This document shows, piece by piece, positions 25,354 to 34,240 of a stretch of DNA of 35,235 nt (the first letter of the stretch is position 1; each line of letters starts with the position of its first letter). The position numbers were made by a program, and so were the translations under genes. The stretch comes from CAYFPS01 sp964345075. Lineage in GTDB: Bacteria > CAIWAD01. The notes below the pieces were generated by a model. The model did not search any database and was not told the origin of the DNA. It saw nothing but the letters and a program-made list of their open reading frames with translations. The DNA is taken from the NCBI GenBank assembly GCA_964345075.1, contig CAYFPS010000027.1, positions 1-35,235 on the forward strand, given 5' to 3'.

Positions 25354-25810
25354 GTTAGGCGTCAGGCGTCAGGCGTTAGCCAGAAGAAGCTGTCAGTTGC
25401 CAGGTACCAGTAGCCAGTCAGAGGCGTCAGGCGTTAGCCAGAAGAAGCTGCCAGTTGCCAAGTACCAGTAGCCAGTCAGAGGCGGCAGGCGGCAGGCGTG
25501 ATGTCGGACGTGGTGTCGGCCCACTTCATGCCGAATGTCGGCATGAAGTGGGAGCCGTGTTTTCTTCGAAAACACTTCGCCAGGGGCCATTTGCCGACTT
25601 CGTCGACAACTGCCCCACTGGCCTGCTGGTCGTTATCGGACATGATGTCGGACGTGGTGTCGGACGTAGCTTTGAAACAATGTCAAGCCACTCCCACATG
25701 TCAGGCGAATGGATCAGTCTCAAGGTTCCAGCGAGAAGAAGCAGGCGTTAGCCAGAAGAAGCTGCCAGGTACCAGTTATCAGCCAGAGGCGGCAGGCGGC
25801 AGGCGTTAGC
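25354..25810. repeat. Heptamer-type repeat cassette (three long copies)
   Basis: A block starting TTAGCCAGAAGAAGCTG recurs at 25376, 25434 (58-base period) and 25748. Each is followed by short CCAGTNNCCAGT-like units and by GGCGGCA or AGGCGTY heptamers in tandem (for example TCAGGCG TCAGGCG). The style resembles the short tandem heptamer repeats known from cyanobacteria. A second word, ATGTCGGACGTGGTGTCGG, recurs at 25500 and 25643. No protein is encoded convincingly here. Confidence 0.85.
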
Positions 25811-26055
25811 AGTCAACGATTGGCGAGTCGACACCTCGATGCCGCTTGCGGCATCCATGTATTACGGGCCGTCAAGCAGACACGGATCGCGCATCTGTTC
25901 GAAGCGTGCAGCGAAGCAGCACGCAAGTTATGCGCGGCAATCTGAGAGCTGCTTTCTTTGCTTTAGAAAACGTTGACTCACGAATGGTCTGTGCAGAACG
26001 CACTTTGCGTTCTGCTGCTGTTCGCTTGCGAACAGCCTTGCAGCAGCAAAGAAAG
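25520..26055. ncRNA. Stack of perfect hairpins, possible structured leader or repeat cluster
   Basis: Perfect hairpins: 25520-25552 (15-bp stem, loop ATG); 25557-25575 (8-bp stem, loop TTC); 25838-25855 (8-bp stem, loop TT); 25993-26015 (10-bp stem, loop CTT); 26017-26036 (9-bp stem, loop TT). In addition, CTTTCTTTGCT (25952-25962) pairs with AGCAAAGAAAG (26045-26055), enclosing the last two hairpins in one larger fold. A weaker 6-bp stem is at 25904-25924. The cluster lies directly upstream of the aminotransferase, so it could be a transcribed leader. It could equally be a DNA-level repeat. Confidence 0.45.
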
Positions 26056-26136
26056 AAGGCCCCCACGGCAGTGGACTCAAGCAAGCGGTTTTGCAGAAAC
26101 TTCGCCACCTTGGGCTGATCAAATCGGGACTGCCGA

Positions 26137-27252
26137 ATGAAGATTCCCTTTCTGGACCTGAAGGCCCAGTACGCCAGCATCAAAGGCGAAATTGACGAAG
26201 CGATTCAGGGCATTCTGGACCGCACCGAGTTTGTGACCGGACCCACTGTCAGGGCATTTGAAGAGGCCTTCGCGGCCGCCCACGACCTGCCCTATTGCGC
26301 TTCCTGCAACAACGGCACTTCCGCCCTGCATCTGCTGATGTGGGCGCATGACATTGGTCCGGGTGACGAGGTGATCACGGCGGCCAATACTTTCATGGCT
26401 ACGGCCGGTGCCATTCGCCTGACGGGCGCAAAGCCCGTGCTGGTGGATGTGGAAGAGCAGGGCTACAACATGAATCCTGCGCTTGTGGAAGCCGCAATCA
26501 CAGCCAAGACGAGAGCCATTTTGCCCGTGCATCTTTATGGTCAGCCTGCCGAGATGGACGAAATCAGGGCGATCGCCGAAAGACACGGCCTGCTCCTGCT
26601 GGAGGACTGCGCGCAGGCGCATCTGGCCAGCTACAAGGGAAAAAAGGTTGGTGGGTTCGGTGCTGGCGGTGCTTTCAGCTTCTATCCCGGCAAAAACCTG
26701 GGCGCTTACGGCGAAGGCGGGGCAATTGTCACACGGGACAAGGCCGTATACGAACGCATTTGCGCCCTGCGCGATCACGGCATGCGGCAGAAGTATGTCC
26801 ACGAAGAGTGGGGACACAACTACCGCATGGAGGGCTTTCAGGGAGCCGTGCTGGGCGTCAAGCTCAGGCATCTGGCAAAGTGGACGGCCCAGCGCCGACA
26901 AGTTGCCGCCTTGTACCGCGAAGTGCTTTCAGACAAGCCCGGCATCATCCTGCCGCAAGAGCTGCCGGAGCGCGAACATGTCTACCATCTTTTTGTGATA
27001 CGCGTGACGCCCGGCTCAGGACTTGGCCGTGATGAGCTGATGAAGCAGCTGGGCGAGGCGGGCATTGCCTCGGGCCTGCATTATCCGATTCCAATTCATC
27101 TGCAGGATGCGGCTAAGGATCTTGGCTACTCCAAGGGTGATTTCCCGGTGACGGAAAGGCTGGCAGGCGAGATTCTGAGTCTGCCGATCTATGCGGAGAT
27201 GACGCGGGAGATGGTGGAGGCTGTGGGTGAAGGGGTGGGTCACACGGGATAG
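26137..27252 (+). CDS. DegT/DnrJ/EryC1/StrS-family sugar aminotransferase
   Basis: 371 aa PLP enzyme. It begins MKIPFLDLKAQY, as these do. The PLP Lys is Lys186 in SFYPGKNLGAYGEGGAIVT, LLEDCAQAH binds the cofactor, and GHNYRMEGFQGAVL and the C-terminal SLPIY motif are conserved. It converts a keto-sugar nucleotide to an amino sugar. With the divergent Gfo/Idh/MocA dehydrogenase it fits a 3-keto then 3-amino sugar route for surface polysaccharide. No good ribosome site is seen before the ATG (GGGAC only). Its last 13 bases overlap the convergent glycosyltransferase. Confidence 0.92.
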   Translation: MKIPFLDLKAQYASIKGEIDEAIQGILDRTEFVTGPTVRAFEEAFAAAHDLPYCASCNNGTSALHLLMWAHDIGPGDEVITAANTFMATAGAIRLTGAKPVLVDVEEQGYNMNPALVEAAITAKTRAILPVHLYGQPAEMDEIRAIAERHGLLLLEDCAQAHLASYKGKKVGGFGAGGAFSFYPGKNLGAYGEGGAIVTRDKAVYERICALRDHGMRQKYVHEEWGHNYRMEGFQGAVLGVKLRHLAKWTAQRRQVAALYREVLSDKPGIILPQELPEREHVYHLFVIRVTPGSGLGRDELMKQLGEAGIASGLHYPIPIHLQDAAKDLGYSKGDFPVTERLAGEILSLPIYAEMTREMVEAVGEGVGHTG

Positions 27253-28478
27253 TTCTTCGTAGAACTCACAAGCAATTTGAGCATTCTCTTAGCCAAGGTA
27301 CTTCGATCAAACTCAAGGGCCGCAGCAAGACCATTCTCGGACAATTGACTGTACTCGTCTTTTTGATCAGCCAGGTGAAGCAGATGCTCGCCTAGCTCGT
27401 GCACGTTTTCCGGCTCAAAGACCAGTCCCGTTTTGAACTTCTTCACGATCTCAGCGGACTCACCTGCAACGCCGTGTAACACGGGAATTCCCATTCCCAT
27501 GCACTCGAAGAGCTTGGATGGAATCACCGTCTTGAACAGATCCGTTTTTTCCAGATGGATAATCGACACATCAAGCACGGACCAGTATCGAGCGACTTCT
27601 TCCTTGGGAACTGAAGCAATAAAGCGAACATTGTTCAGGCCCATGCTCTCTGCTCGTGATACAAGTCGCGCGCGCTCTGCGCCATCACCAAGAAAAAGAA
27701 AGGTAATCCGCCTGCCATCTCGCGTGTGTGTGAGATTGCTTGCCGCATCTAGCAGCGTATCCAGTCCGTGCGCCATCCCGTGCGTGCCAATGTAACCGGC
27801 AACAAATGAATGGCGTAGATCCAGCTCTTCAACCAGGCGTGCATCCTTTGCTTGCGGTTTGAAGCGGGTGGTATCAACACCATTGGTGATCACCTGAATC
27901 TTATCAGCCGGAATTCCGCGCCGAATCAGCGTCTCTCGAAAGGAGTGGGTGACTGACACTACCATGGTTGCCTTGTGATACAAGTGCAACTCTAACTTCT
28001 CAAGGATATCAAGGAGACGGCTTTCCTTCATTGCGCCAACGGCACGGATAGATTCAGGCCAGATATCACGGAGCTCAAAGACCCATGGGCGTCTCTTCAA
28101 GATCCCGCAAACAAAAGCGGCGCAGGCAGTAAAAAACTGCGGGGATGTCCCGACAATCAGGTCAACTTCTTTGACAAACAGTGCAGCAGGAATAGCCGTT
28201 AGCATGTAACTGATGTAATCCAGTATCCGCTTCAGGAATCCTTCATTGGCCGTGATGTAGGACCAGACGCGAATGACGCGAATTCCGTCAATCTCTTCCT
28301 GCTGCCATAGTTTGTTGCGATAACCGGGAAAGACCTTTCCCTTGGGAAAGTTGGGTGCGCATGTAATCACTGTGACACGATGGCCGGCTCTGACCCATTC
28401 ACGGCAATGCTCGAATGTTCGGCTGGCGGGTGCATTGACTTCTGGTGGGAAGTTGTCAGATAGAAAGAGTATGTGCAT
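27240..28478 (-). CDS. Glycosyltransferase family 4 (WbuB-like)
   Basis: 412 aa GT-B enzyme. N-terminal LFLSDNFPPEVNAPASRTFE is typical of GT4 WbuB/Wbp-type transferases. Later blocks are VFELRDIWPESIRAVGA, VITNGVDTTRF, LFLGDGAERARL and the donor-binding SKLFECMGMGIPVLHG. It is a cytosolic or membrane-associated transferase adding a sugar to a lipid-linked glycan. The start overlaps the upstream stop by one base (TGATG), so it is coupled to the heparinase-like gene. It is intact. Confidence 0.9.
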   Translation of the reverse strand: MHILFLSDNFPPEVNAPASRTFEHCREWVRAGHRVTVITCAPNFPKGKVFPGYRNKLWQQEEIDGIRVIRVWSYITANEGFLKRILDYISYMLTAIPAALFVKEVDLIVGTSPQFFTACAAFVCGILKRRPWVFELRDIWPESIRAVGAMKESRLLDILEKLELHLYHKATMVVSVTHSFRETLIRRGIPADKIQVITNGVDTTRFKPQAKDARLVEELDLRHSFVAGYIGTHGMAHGLDTLLDAASNLTHTRDGRRITFLFLGDGAERARLVSRAESMGLNNVRFIASVPKEEVARYWSVLDVSIIHLEKTDLFKTVIPSKLFECMGMGIPVLHGVAGESAEIVKKFKTGLVFEPENVHELGEHLLHLADQKDEYSQLSENGLAAALEFDRSTLAKRMLKLLVSSTKNYPV

Positions 28479-30127
28479 CAGTCGCGTACCCCGGCCTTAT
28501 ACCAGCTGAACCTGACGGCTGATTTTCCATCTTCAAGGTCAATGCACAGGCATTTGGATTTCAACTCTTCTCCAAATCGAGGTTGCCAGGAGGAATCAAG
28601 GATTGATGCGTGGCCCTTAAGGGTTTCGATTTTGATGGTGATTTGTCCGTCTTGATCATAAATTCGCCCAACCTGCTCACCTTCCAGTTCAAGCGTCAGG
28701 GATGGATGCAAATGAAAGTGCGCCCTGGCCGGGCCACTCAGATTCGACAGTGTATCACGGATCTCCAGCGCGCCTTCTTCGAGCTTCCATGTCCGCTCGT
28801 GGTGCTGACCGCGTCTCAGTCGTTTATATCCATCATGAATCCCAACGGCATAACCGCCAGCATCAGTTAGCTTCAACTCTCTTGCGATTACTCGCGCACG
28901 CCTCGCCACTCGAAAGCCTGACCAAACTTCAGATGAATTCGCTCCATCGACAACAACGGTGTTGTGTGCTGCAGTTCCGCGCTGCCTCAACCGCTCAGCG
29001 CTTGTTCCGTAGCACGAAGTACCCGAGTTCACGAAGACGCGTCTTCCCAAAAGCGAGAGCTCGAAACTCAGTGTATCTGCATGTGCATGACCCGGAATGT
29101 AATCGGGGCCAATCGCCGCCAAGTCTGCAATCAAAACGGCATCAGGGTTCTCCAGGCGCGCGTAACCGCTTTCGACCAAGTCTGCAGTGGTTGTAGCCGG
29201 TGTAAATCCAAGCCGGCGAGCATAGTCGAGTAAATCATGAGGATGTGGCGCAATATCAAAGGCCGCGTCATTGAAGAATGCAATCTGCCCATCCGGGTGA
29301 CACATTGAATTCATCCAGGTCAGCATTCTCGGGATGATCTTCTTCCATGACTGAATCTGCTCGCCATATTCCCAGATTCGCTCACCACCGACGGCTTCGA
29401 AGACATTAACCAGGTCCAGCATGTCTTCGGTGGCAAGTGCGTGATACATGGTACTAAGCTCAAAATGACCACCATCGGAAAGGATTTGCTCTGGAACCTC
29501 TTCCCTGAGAATGGACATTCCCTTCTTCAACCACTCCGCAGCTTCTGCACCTTCGAAGAACAATCCCGCAAACACGAGCGCTTTCGCATTGGTGAAGTAA
29601 TGGTTGCCCAGGATGTGTGTCTCCAGCCGGCCACGCAGCCAACGCGCCTGCAGAGCAAGGCTATCGATACCACCTTCCGGCAATTGGCTGCCGGCCAGGA
29701 CCCATTTGACCCAATTGACAATTCGCAGTGAGGTGGGCGCCGGCTCCCAGCCAGTGCCCTTGAAGGGTGGATTATGTTGAAGCCAATCTTTGAGTAAGGA
29801 AACATGCCAAGCGGCGCGGTCCTGCCAGCCAGTAGCATTCAAGTCGTCGAAATAGTGCTGATTGTAGCGCCAGAGCTTTTCGCGCTCCGGACCGTCCCAA
29901 CCGACAACCTTTGTATCACCTTCAACCGACAAAAAACAAAACACATATGGAGCACTCATGTTCGGCTTTCGAACACAGTATTGAATTATAGGAACCGATC
30001 CGCGCGATAACTCAACAACATCCAGATCGGATCTAAGCAAACCAAAGCGAGGCACTAACCTACTGTAAATTTGACGCCAACGTAGATAGCGCAAAGAATT
30101 ACCGTACAGCCTAATCTTGTTTAACAT
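28478..30127 (-). CDS. Heparinase II/III-family protein
   Basis: 549 aa with the alginate-lyase-like (alpha/alpha) toroid (NQHYFDDLNA, ILGNHYFTNAKALVFAGLFF, LSDGGHFELSTMYHALATED) followed by the heparinase II/III beta domain (YIPGHAHADTLSFELSLLGR, TAAHNTVVVDGANSSEVW). The His/Tyr/Asn residues of the family active site appear present (NH, HAHAD). No signal peptide is seen, and the location inside a glycosyltransferase operon is common for homologues. It may trim or process the polysaccharide rather than degrade foreign glycans. It overlaps the next gene upstream by 17 bases. Confidence 0.9.
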   Translation of the reverse strand: MLNKIRLYGNSLRYLRWRQIYSRLVPRFGLLRSDLDVVELSRGSVPIIQYCVRKPNMSAPYVFCFLSVEGDTKVVGWDGPEREKLWRYNQHYFDDLNATGWQDRAAWHVSLLKDWLQHNPPFKGTGWEPAPTSLRIVNWVKWVLAGSQLPEGGIDSLALQARWLRGRLETHILGNHYFTNAKALVFAGLFFEGAEAAEWLKKGMSILREEVPEQILSDGGHFELSTMYHALATEDMLDLVNVFEAVGGERIWEYGEQIQSWKKIIPRMLTWMNSMCHPDGQIAFFNDAAFDIAPHPHDLLDYARRLGFTPATTTADLVESGYARLENPDAVLIADLAAIGPDYIPGHAHADTLSFELSLLGRRVFVNSGTSCYGTSAERLRQRGTAAHNTVVVDGANSSEVWSGFRVARRARVIARELKLTDAGGYAVGIHDGYKRLRRGQHHERTWKLEEGALEIRDTLSNLSGPARAHFHLHPSLTLELEGEQVGRIYDQDGQITIKIETLKGHASILDSSWQPRFGEELKSKCLCIDLEDGKSAVRFSWYKAGVRD

Positions 30128-31493
30128 GGCTAACGAACACTTTATGCTTACCGGAAATTGTGAGTGGAATTTCAGGCACTACCTTCACCTTTATCTCTAT
30201 TGCAGAGCCAACCTTCCTCTCAAACATCTCCTTAACTTTATCTAAGCAACTATCAGACTTAACGTTTGATCTAACAAAGTGAATTTCAAGGACACCACGC
30301 TCGTATTGAACAAACTGATAACGGCCAAGGTTATCTAATGCCTGATCATGTGAGTTAATCGCAGCCAATGGCATCTTACCACCATCTTTTGAAAGAATCA
30401 TAGAATAATTCCATCTACTCGCAACCTGGTCAAAGAGAAGCCAATTTCTTTTACAATTGCATGTATTATCTAATTTGCGAGCGTAATCATCTGTACGGTA
30501 ACGAATTAAAGGCATAGAATAATTATTAAATCCTGTCCCAACAAGCTCACCAACCTCGCCAACCTTACAAGGGAATTCACTACCAGATCGAAGTATTTCA
30601 GTAAATCCATAATCAGGCACGCTATGATAAACTGTGCTTGACAGACATTCCATTCCAAAAATCACCCTCTCTGTATGTCCATAAAAACTCTTAACCGGAA
30701 CATTGTAGTAATCAGTTAACATGGCAATATCTCGTGCAGTAACAGATTCCGAAACAAGAAATATGGCTTTCAATGGAACTTTAAGCTTACGATCAATATT
30801 TTTCAACAACTCTGACAAGTATACAATTGACGATGGATAACCATGAAAATACTGAGGTTGATAGCGCTCCACCTCATCAGCGATCAATTCAATAGAATTT
30901 TTGTCAATCCTGTAGGGATTTACCTGCAGTTCATTATAAATTGGATTAAACTTCCAAAAAACATCTCCAGAATCTTCTCCGAAACTCACTCCTCTTATTG
31001 TAACCTTTCTACAACTCGGCTTGTAACCAAAAAGCCCCCAATAGCGATGGACGAAAGCCATGTCTATAGAATGAGATGAGTTATCATGAACCACACCAAA
31101 AGATCCACCGGTAGTCCCACCTGTCTTCGAGACATAATAATCGCTCCGACTGAATTCTTTTGAAACAAATTTACTAATATTTTCACGTATATCTTGCTTT
31201 GTAACAGGCTCAATACAACGCAACATCTCGAACCCATCATTCATAGTCAATAAATCTTCATATTGCGAGTAATACTCGACATTCCTTATTGCATATTTTA
31301 GTATGTTCTTTAACAACTGATTTTGCAGCGAAGCAATCTCGTCCAACGATGCATTTTCCACAATCTCCTGACGTGAAATAAACTTTCGATAGTAGCCACC
31401 AGCAATTAGCGAAAATGGCACTAGACGGACTGCGGACTGTAATATATTAGGGCTAGACTCATATATTGAGCGGAGCATTTTATAGCTAATCAT
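30111..31493 (-). CDS. PaaK/CapK-like adenylate-forming protein
   Basis: 460 aa of the phenylacetate-CoA-ligase/CapK group. SKTGGTTGGSFG is the ATP-binding P-loop. FHGYPSSIVYLSELL, SFYGHTERVIFG, MPLIRYRTDDYA (the conserved Arg-Tyr-x-Thr-x-Asp) and a C-terminal LTISGKHKVF with a Lys follow. In capsule loci these proteins activate a carboxylate for transfer to the glycan. The coding is AT-rich, unlike the genes to its left. It overlaps the heparinase-like gene by 17 bases and the upstream transferase by ATGA, so the operon is tightly packed in spite of the composition break. Confidence 0.88.
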   Translation of the reverse strand: MISYKMLRSIYESSPNILQSAVRLVPFSLIAGGYYRKFISRQEIVENASLDEIASLQNQLLKNILKYAIRNVEYYSQYEDLLTMNDGFEMLRCIEPVTKQDIRENISKFVSKEFSRSDYYVSKTGGTTGGSFGVVHDNSSHSIDMAFVHRYWGLFGYKPSCRKVTIRGVSFGEDSGDVFWKFNPIYNELQVNPYRIDKNSIELIADEVERYQPQYFHGYPSSIVYLSELLKNIDRKLKVPLKAIFLVSESVTARDIAMLTDYYNVPVKSFYGHTERVIFGMECLSSTVYHSVPDYGFTEILRSGSEFPCKVGEVGELVGTGFNNYSMPLIRYRTDDYARKLDNTCNCKRNWLLFDQVASRWNYSMILSKDGGKMPLAAINSHDQALDNLGRYQFVQYERGVLEIHFVRSNVKSDSCLDKVKEMFERKVGSAIEIKVKVVPEIPLTISGKHKVFVSHVKQD

Positions 31494-32398
31494 TCCACCA
31501 ACTCCTCATAATAGTCTATTAGATCAACAACAGATGACATGGTATATTTTTGGCTTTCGACATTTCTAACAATTTCCATCTTGCTCAAAAAATCATTCTT
31601 ATCACCGTATCGATAGATGACAACTGCATCTAACCTAGGAACACAATCACTTGCCAGCACGATCACATCTCTTTGCAACGCTTCCTGTACCGCCACAGAG
31701 TTTCCATCTGTACTAGTTGGTCTTAATAATACATCGCATTGCTTAAGTGCACAATCAAAACACACCGGATGTCCATAATATACTATTCTCTCATCAAAAT
31801 TTTTCAAATATGAATATTCACCACTAGGGTCCACAATATGTAGTACTACGTCATCTTGCAATTCGTTTATCATACTTACACAAAAATCAATACCATAAAC
31901 CTCCTCCCCAGCCAAAAACCTACGACCAGATGCATAGACAAGCGCATTGAATTTACTATTTCTAATTTTCAAAGGATTGTGTCCAGAGACACATAATTGC
32001 GCCCCCTCAGCATACATATTTGGCATAAACTTCATTTTATACTTGTATCGACTCGACATCATCATTTCATCAAATAGGCTAGTATTAATCACAATGAATC
32101 CGTCACACAATTTTAATGATAACCTATTAAACAAAGAACTGTTATAGTTCGCGCCGTGAATTGTAAAGACACAGCGCTTGCAATTCATCTTCGAAAGCAA
32201 TATAGCAAGCAATCTTTTCCACGATTTTGAATAATGAATATGAGCTATATCATAATGCTTTAACATAGACCCAATAGATAGCAGTTCAATTAACATGTCA
32301 AACTTTGAGAGAGCAATAATTTGGTTTCGCACACACATAGTCACCCCACCATAAGGTGGCGGATTTTTACCGTATATTAATACTCTACTAATCTTCAA
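31490..32398 (-). CDS. Glycosyltransferase (GT4/GT1-like), AT-rich
   Basis: 302 aa. An N-terminal GKNPPPYGGVTMCVRNQI glycine loop (PPYGG) is typical of GT-B transferases. HIHYSKSWKRLL, CVFTIHGAN and a C-terminal acceptor/donor region (CDVLLRPTSTDGNSVAVQEA) follow. It is somewhat short for GT4, with weak conservation in the middle. It overlaps the PaaK-like gene (ATGA) and the upstream transferase (11 bases). The low GC and many AAT/ATA/TTA codons contrast with 18-30 kb. Confidence 0.82.
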   Translation of the reverse strand: MKISRVLIYGKNPPPYGGVTMCVRNQIIALSKFDMLIELLSIGSMLKHYDIAHIHYSKSWKRLLAILLSKMNCKRCVFTIHGANYNSSLFNRLSLKLCDGFIVINTSLFDEMMMSSRYKYKMKFMPNMYAEGAQLCVSGHNPLKIRNSKFNALVYASGRRFLAGEEVYGIDFCVSMINELQDDVVLHIVDPSGEYSYLKNFDERIVYYGHPVCFDCALKQCDVLLRPTSTDGNSVAVQEALQRDVIVLASDCVPRLDAVVIYRYGDKNDFLSKMEIVRNVESQKYTMSSVVDLIDYYEELVE

Positions 32399-33545
32399 TA
32401 AAAATCTCCTTTAATGTATCTTTCTGGCTATCATAACTGAACAACTCTTTTCCAGCATTCTTGATATACGTTTTGTCAATATTGTTAGAACTTATAAATT
32501 CATAAATCTCATTAGCGGCTATGTCATAATTATAAGATATGCACAATCCTAAATTTCGCGTTGCTATTTGATCTGATATATCGCCAATATTTTTAGTGCA
32601 TATTACAGGTAGTCCACTAAATAGATACTCAGCACATTTTATTGGTGACGATACCCTGTTCATTAGCAAATCTTCCCGATAAATTATTCCATAGTCAGAA
32701 AATTGCATTAGATGTTGCACATCTCGGTGTGAAAAATTTACGATGCGCAGCCAATCATTAGTTGAAGTAGAACGTACATCAACACATTTTAGCTGAGATA
32801 TTTGATTAGTTGCAATCACAAATTTCAACCTTTTCTCACGCTTTGCTAGGCGTTTCATTATCTCCACTATTGAATCCAAACACTGCCATTTGCTTACACC
32901 GCCGATATACAAAATTACTATGTCATTATTAGAAACATTAATTCTCTTCAGCATTTCTTGGCTATCATGCACTCCTTCATGTGTTTGATACTCTAATATG
33001 CAACTTGGTATAACTCCAACCGTAGTTCTTTTCAAATTTAATTGTATCCACTTTGCCAAAACACTACTTACTGTAGTAACTCGGTCCGGTACTTTAATCA
33101 TTAGTTTTTCATATATTTTTAATAATTGAGATTTTAACATTCCGCCTTTATTAAGTTGGTACTCTGAAAATGCTAACCCTCGCACATCATGCACATGTAT
33201 AAACTTACCAACAAACCCGATAAGTCTAATTGTCAATATGTTATTAATGTTGCGCGTATAAACAAAATTTGCTTTTCGTAGTCTATTGTATTGCACTACA
33301 GCATCGTACAATGAAAATAGTAATCCTCCAATGAAATTTACACTATGCCTGATCCTTGACCTTTTGAGCGAGATACGGCAACCCATGCAATCTACAATAC
33401 TGTCATTACCACCATATAAAATACAACAATGATAGTTCATTTTTGATAAAGCAGCTGCTCTCGCTATTACCTGTGAGTGAAATACAGGATCGTCCGTAGA
33501 ATTGTACTCCGGTGTGTAAAATACGATTGTTCGCTTTTCAATCAT
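32388..33545 (-). CDS. Glycosyltransferase family 4, AT-rich
   Basis: 385 aa. The N-terminal half has FVYTRNINNILTIRLIGF, then HVHDVRGLAFSEYQL. The C-terminal half has VILYIGGVSKWQCLDSIVEI, YGIIYREDLL and SPIKCAEYLFSGLPVICT (the conserved E-E/nucleotide-sugar loop is only partly kept). It is the first gene of the minus-strand operon. I see no strong ribosome site. Upstream lie the insertion-sequence remnants, so the natural promoter may have been altered by transposition. Confidence 0.82.
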   Translation of the reverse strand: MIEKRTIVFYTPEYNSTDDPVFHSQVIARAAALSKMNYHCCILYGGNDSIVDCMGCRISLKRSRIRHSVNFIGGLLFSLYDAVVQYNRLRKANFVYTRNINNILTIRLIGFVGKFIHVHDVRGLAFSEYQLNKGGMLKSQLLKIYEKLMIKVPDRVTTVSSVLAKWIQLNLKRTTVGVIPSCILEYQTHEGVHDSQEMLKRINVSNNDIVILYIGGVSKWQCLDSIVEIMKRLAKREKRLKFVIATNQISQLKCVDVRSTSTNDWLRIVNFSHRDVQHLMQFSDYGIIYREDLLMNRVSSPIKCAEYLFSGLPVICTKNIGDISDQIATRNLGLCISYNYDIAANEIYEFISSNNIDKTYIKNAGKELFSYDSQKDTLKEIFIED

Positions 33546-33885
33546 AATATTCTCATATCAGGATTTTTGTGCTAATCTTCATCGTTAGCTTTTGAATTCT
33601 AAGCATTTATCTTCTCTTTGTCAAATGCATGTGTCGGAGTACACAACTCTGCCACGGGCATACTTCTGGGCAAATAATCAGCACGTTTGCAAACTACTCG
33701 ACCGACGAAACCCGGTCGAAAAGGTATGAATTGCAGATGAAGATTTCACGAATCAATTCTGCGAATGTTGCTTTTAAATTGATGATTGTATGCGTAATTA
33801 CCTCAGGGTTCAAATCTGCGGTTATTGCATACCCTAAAGGCCTTTCTCGCTCTTACACATAGTCGGAAGACTGTTCGTCGGAGTT
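33546..33885. other. Intergenic with a diverged IS3 orfA start
   Basis: No intact gene. At 33732-33785 the sequence TGCAGATGAAGATTTCACGA and what follows resembles the start of the IS3 orfA at 33962-34015 (about 70% identical by eye, 230 bases apart; MKISR versus MKMSR). It looks like an older, decayed copy of the same insertion-sequence end. Confidence 0.5.
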
Positions 33886-33966
33886 TGACCTCCCCTCGGA
33901 AAACTGGTTCGCAGAAAGGTAGAAGAATCCGCAAACGAATTACTTTTGAAAAGGGAGGATTTGCGG

Positions 33967-34240
33967 ATGAAGATGTCACGATTCACGGATGAGGAGATTG
34001 CTTTTACGCTGAAGCAGGCGGAGACGGGCGCCACGGTGGCGGAGATCTGCCGGAAGAGGGCATTTCAGAAGCCACCTTCTACAACTGGAAGCGCAAATTT
34101 AGTGGGCATGGGGTGAGCGAACTGCGCCGACTGAAGCAGCTGGCAGAAGAAAACCGGCGCCTGAAGCGGCATGTCGCCGATCTTAGTCTGGACAAGGAAA
34201 TGCTGCAGGAGGTCGTGCGAAAAAGCACTAAGGCCGGCTT
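33967..34240 (+). pseudogene. IS3 OrfA with a frameshift
   Basis: Begins MKMSRFTDEEIAFTLKQAET, a helix-turn-helix transposase_8 start. One base appears to be lost near 34056 (EICRK then GISEATFYNWKRKF in another frame). After this the leucine-zipper part (LRRLKQLAEENRRLKRHVAD) and LQEVVRK follow. It is a defective copy. Confidence 0.78.

Noticed and set aside
25354..25810. CRISPR-like array
   Set aside because: The repeats are of unequal spacing, built of heptamers, and lack unique spacers and cas genes.
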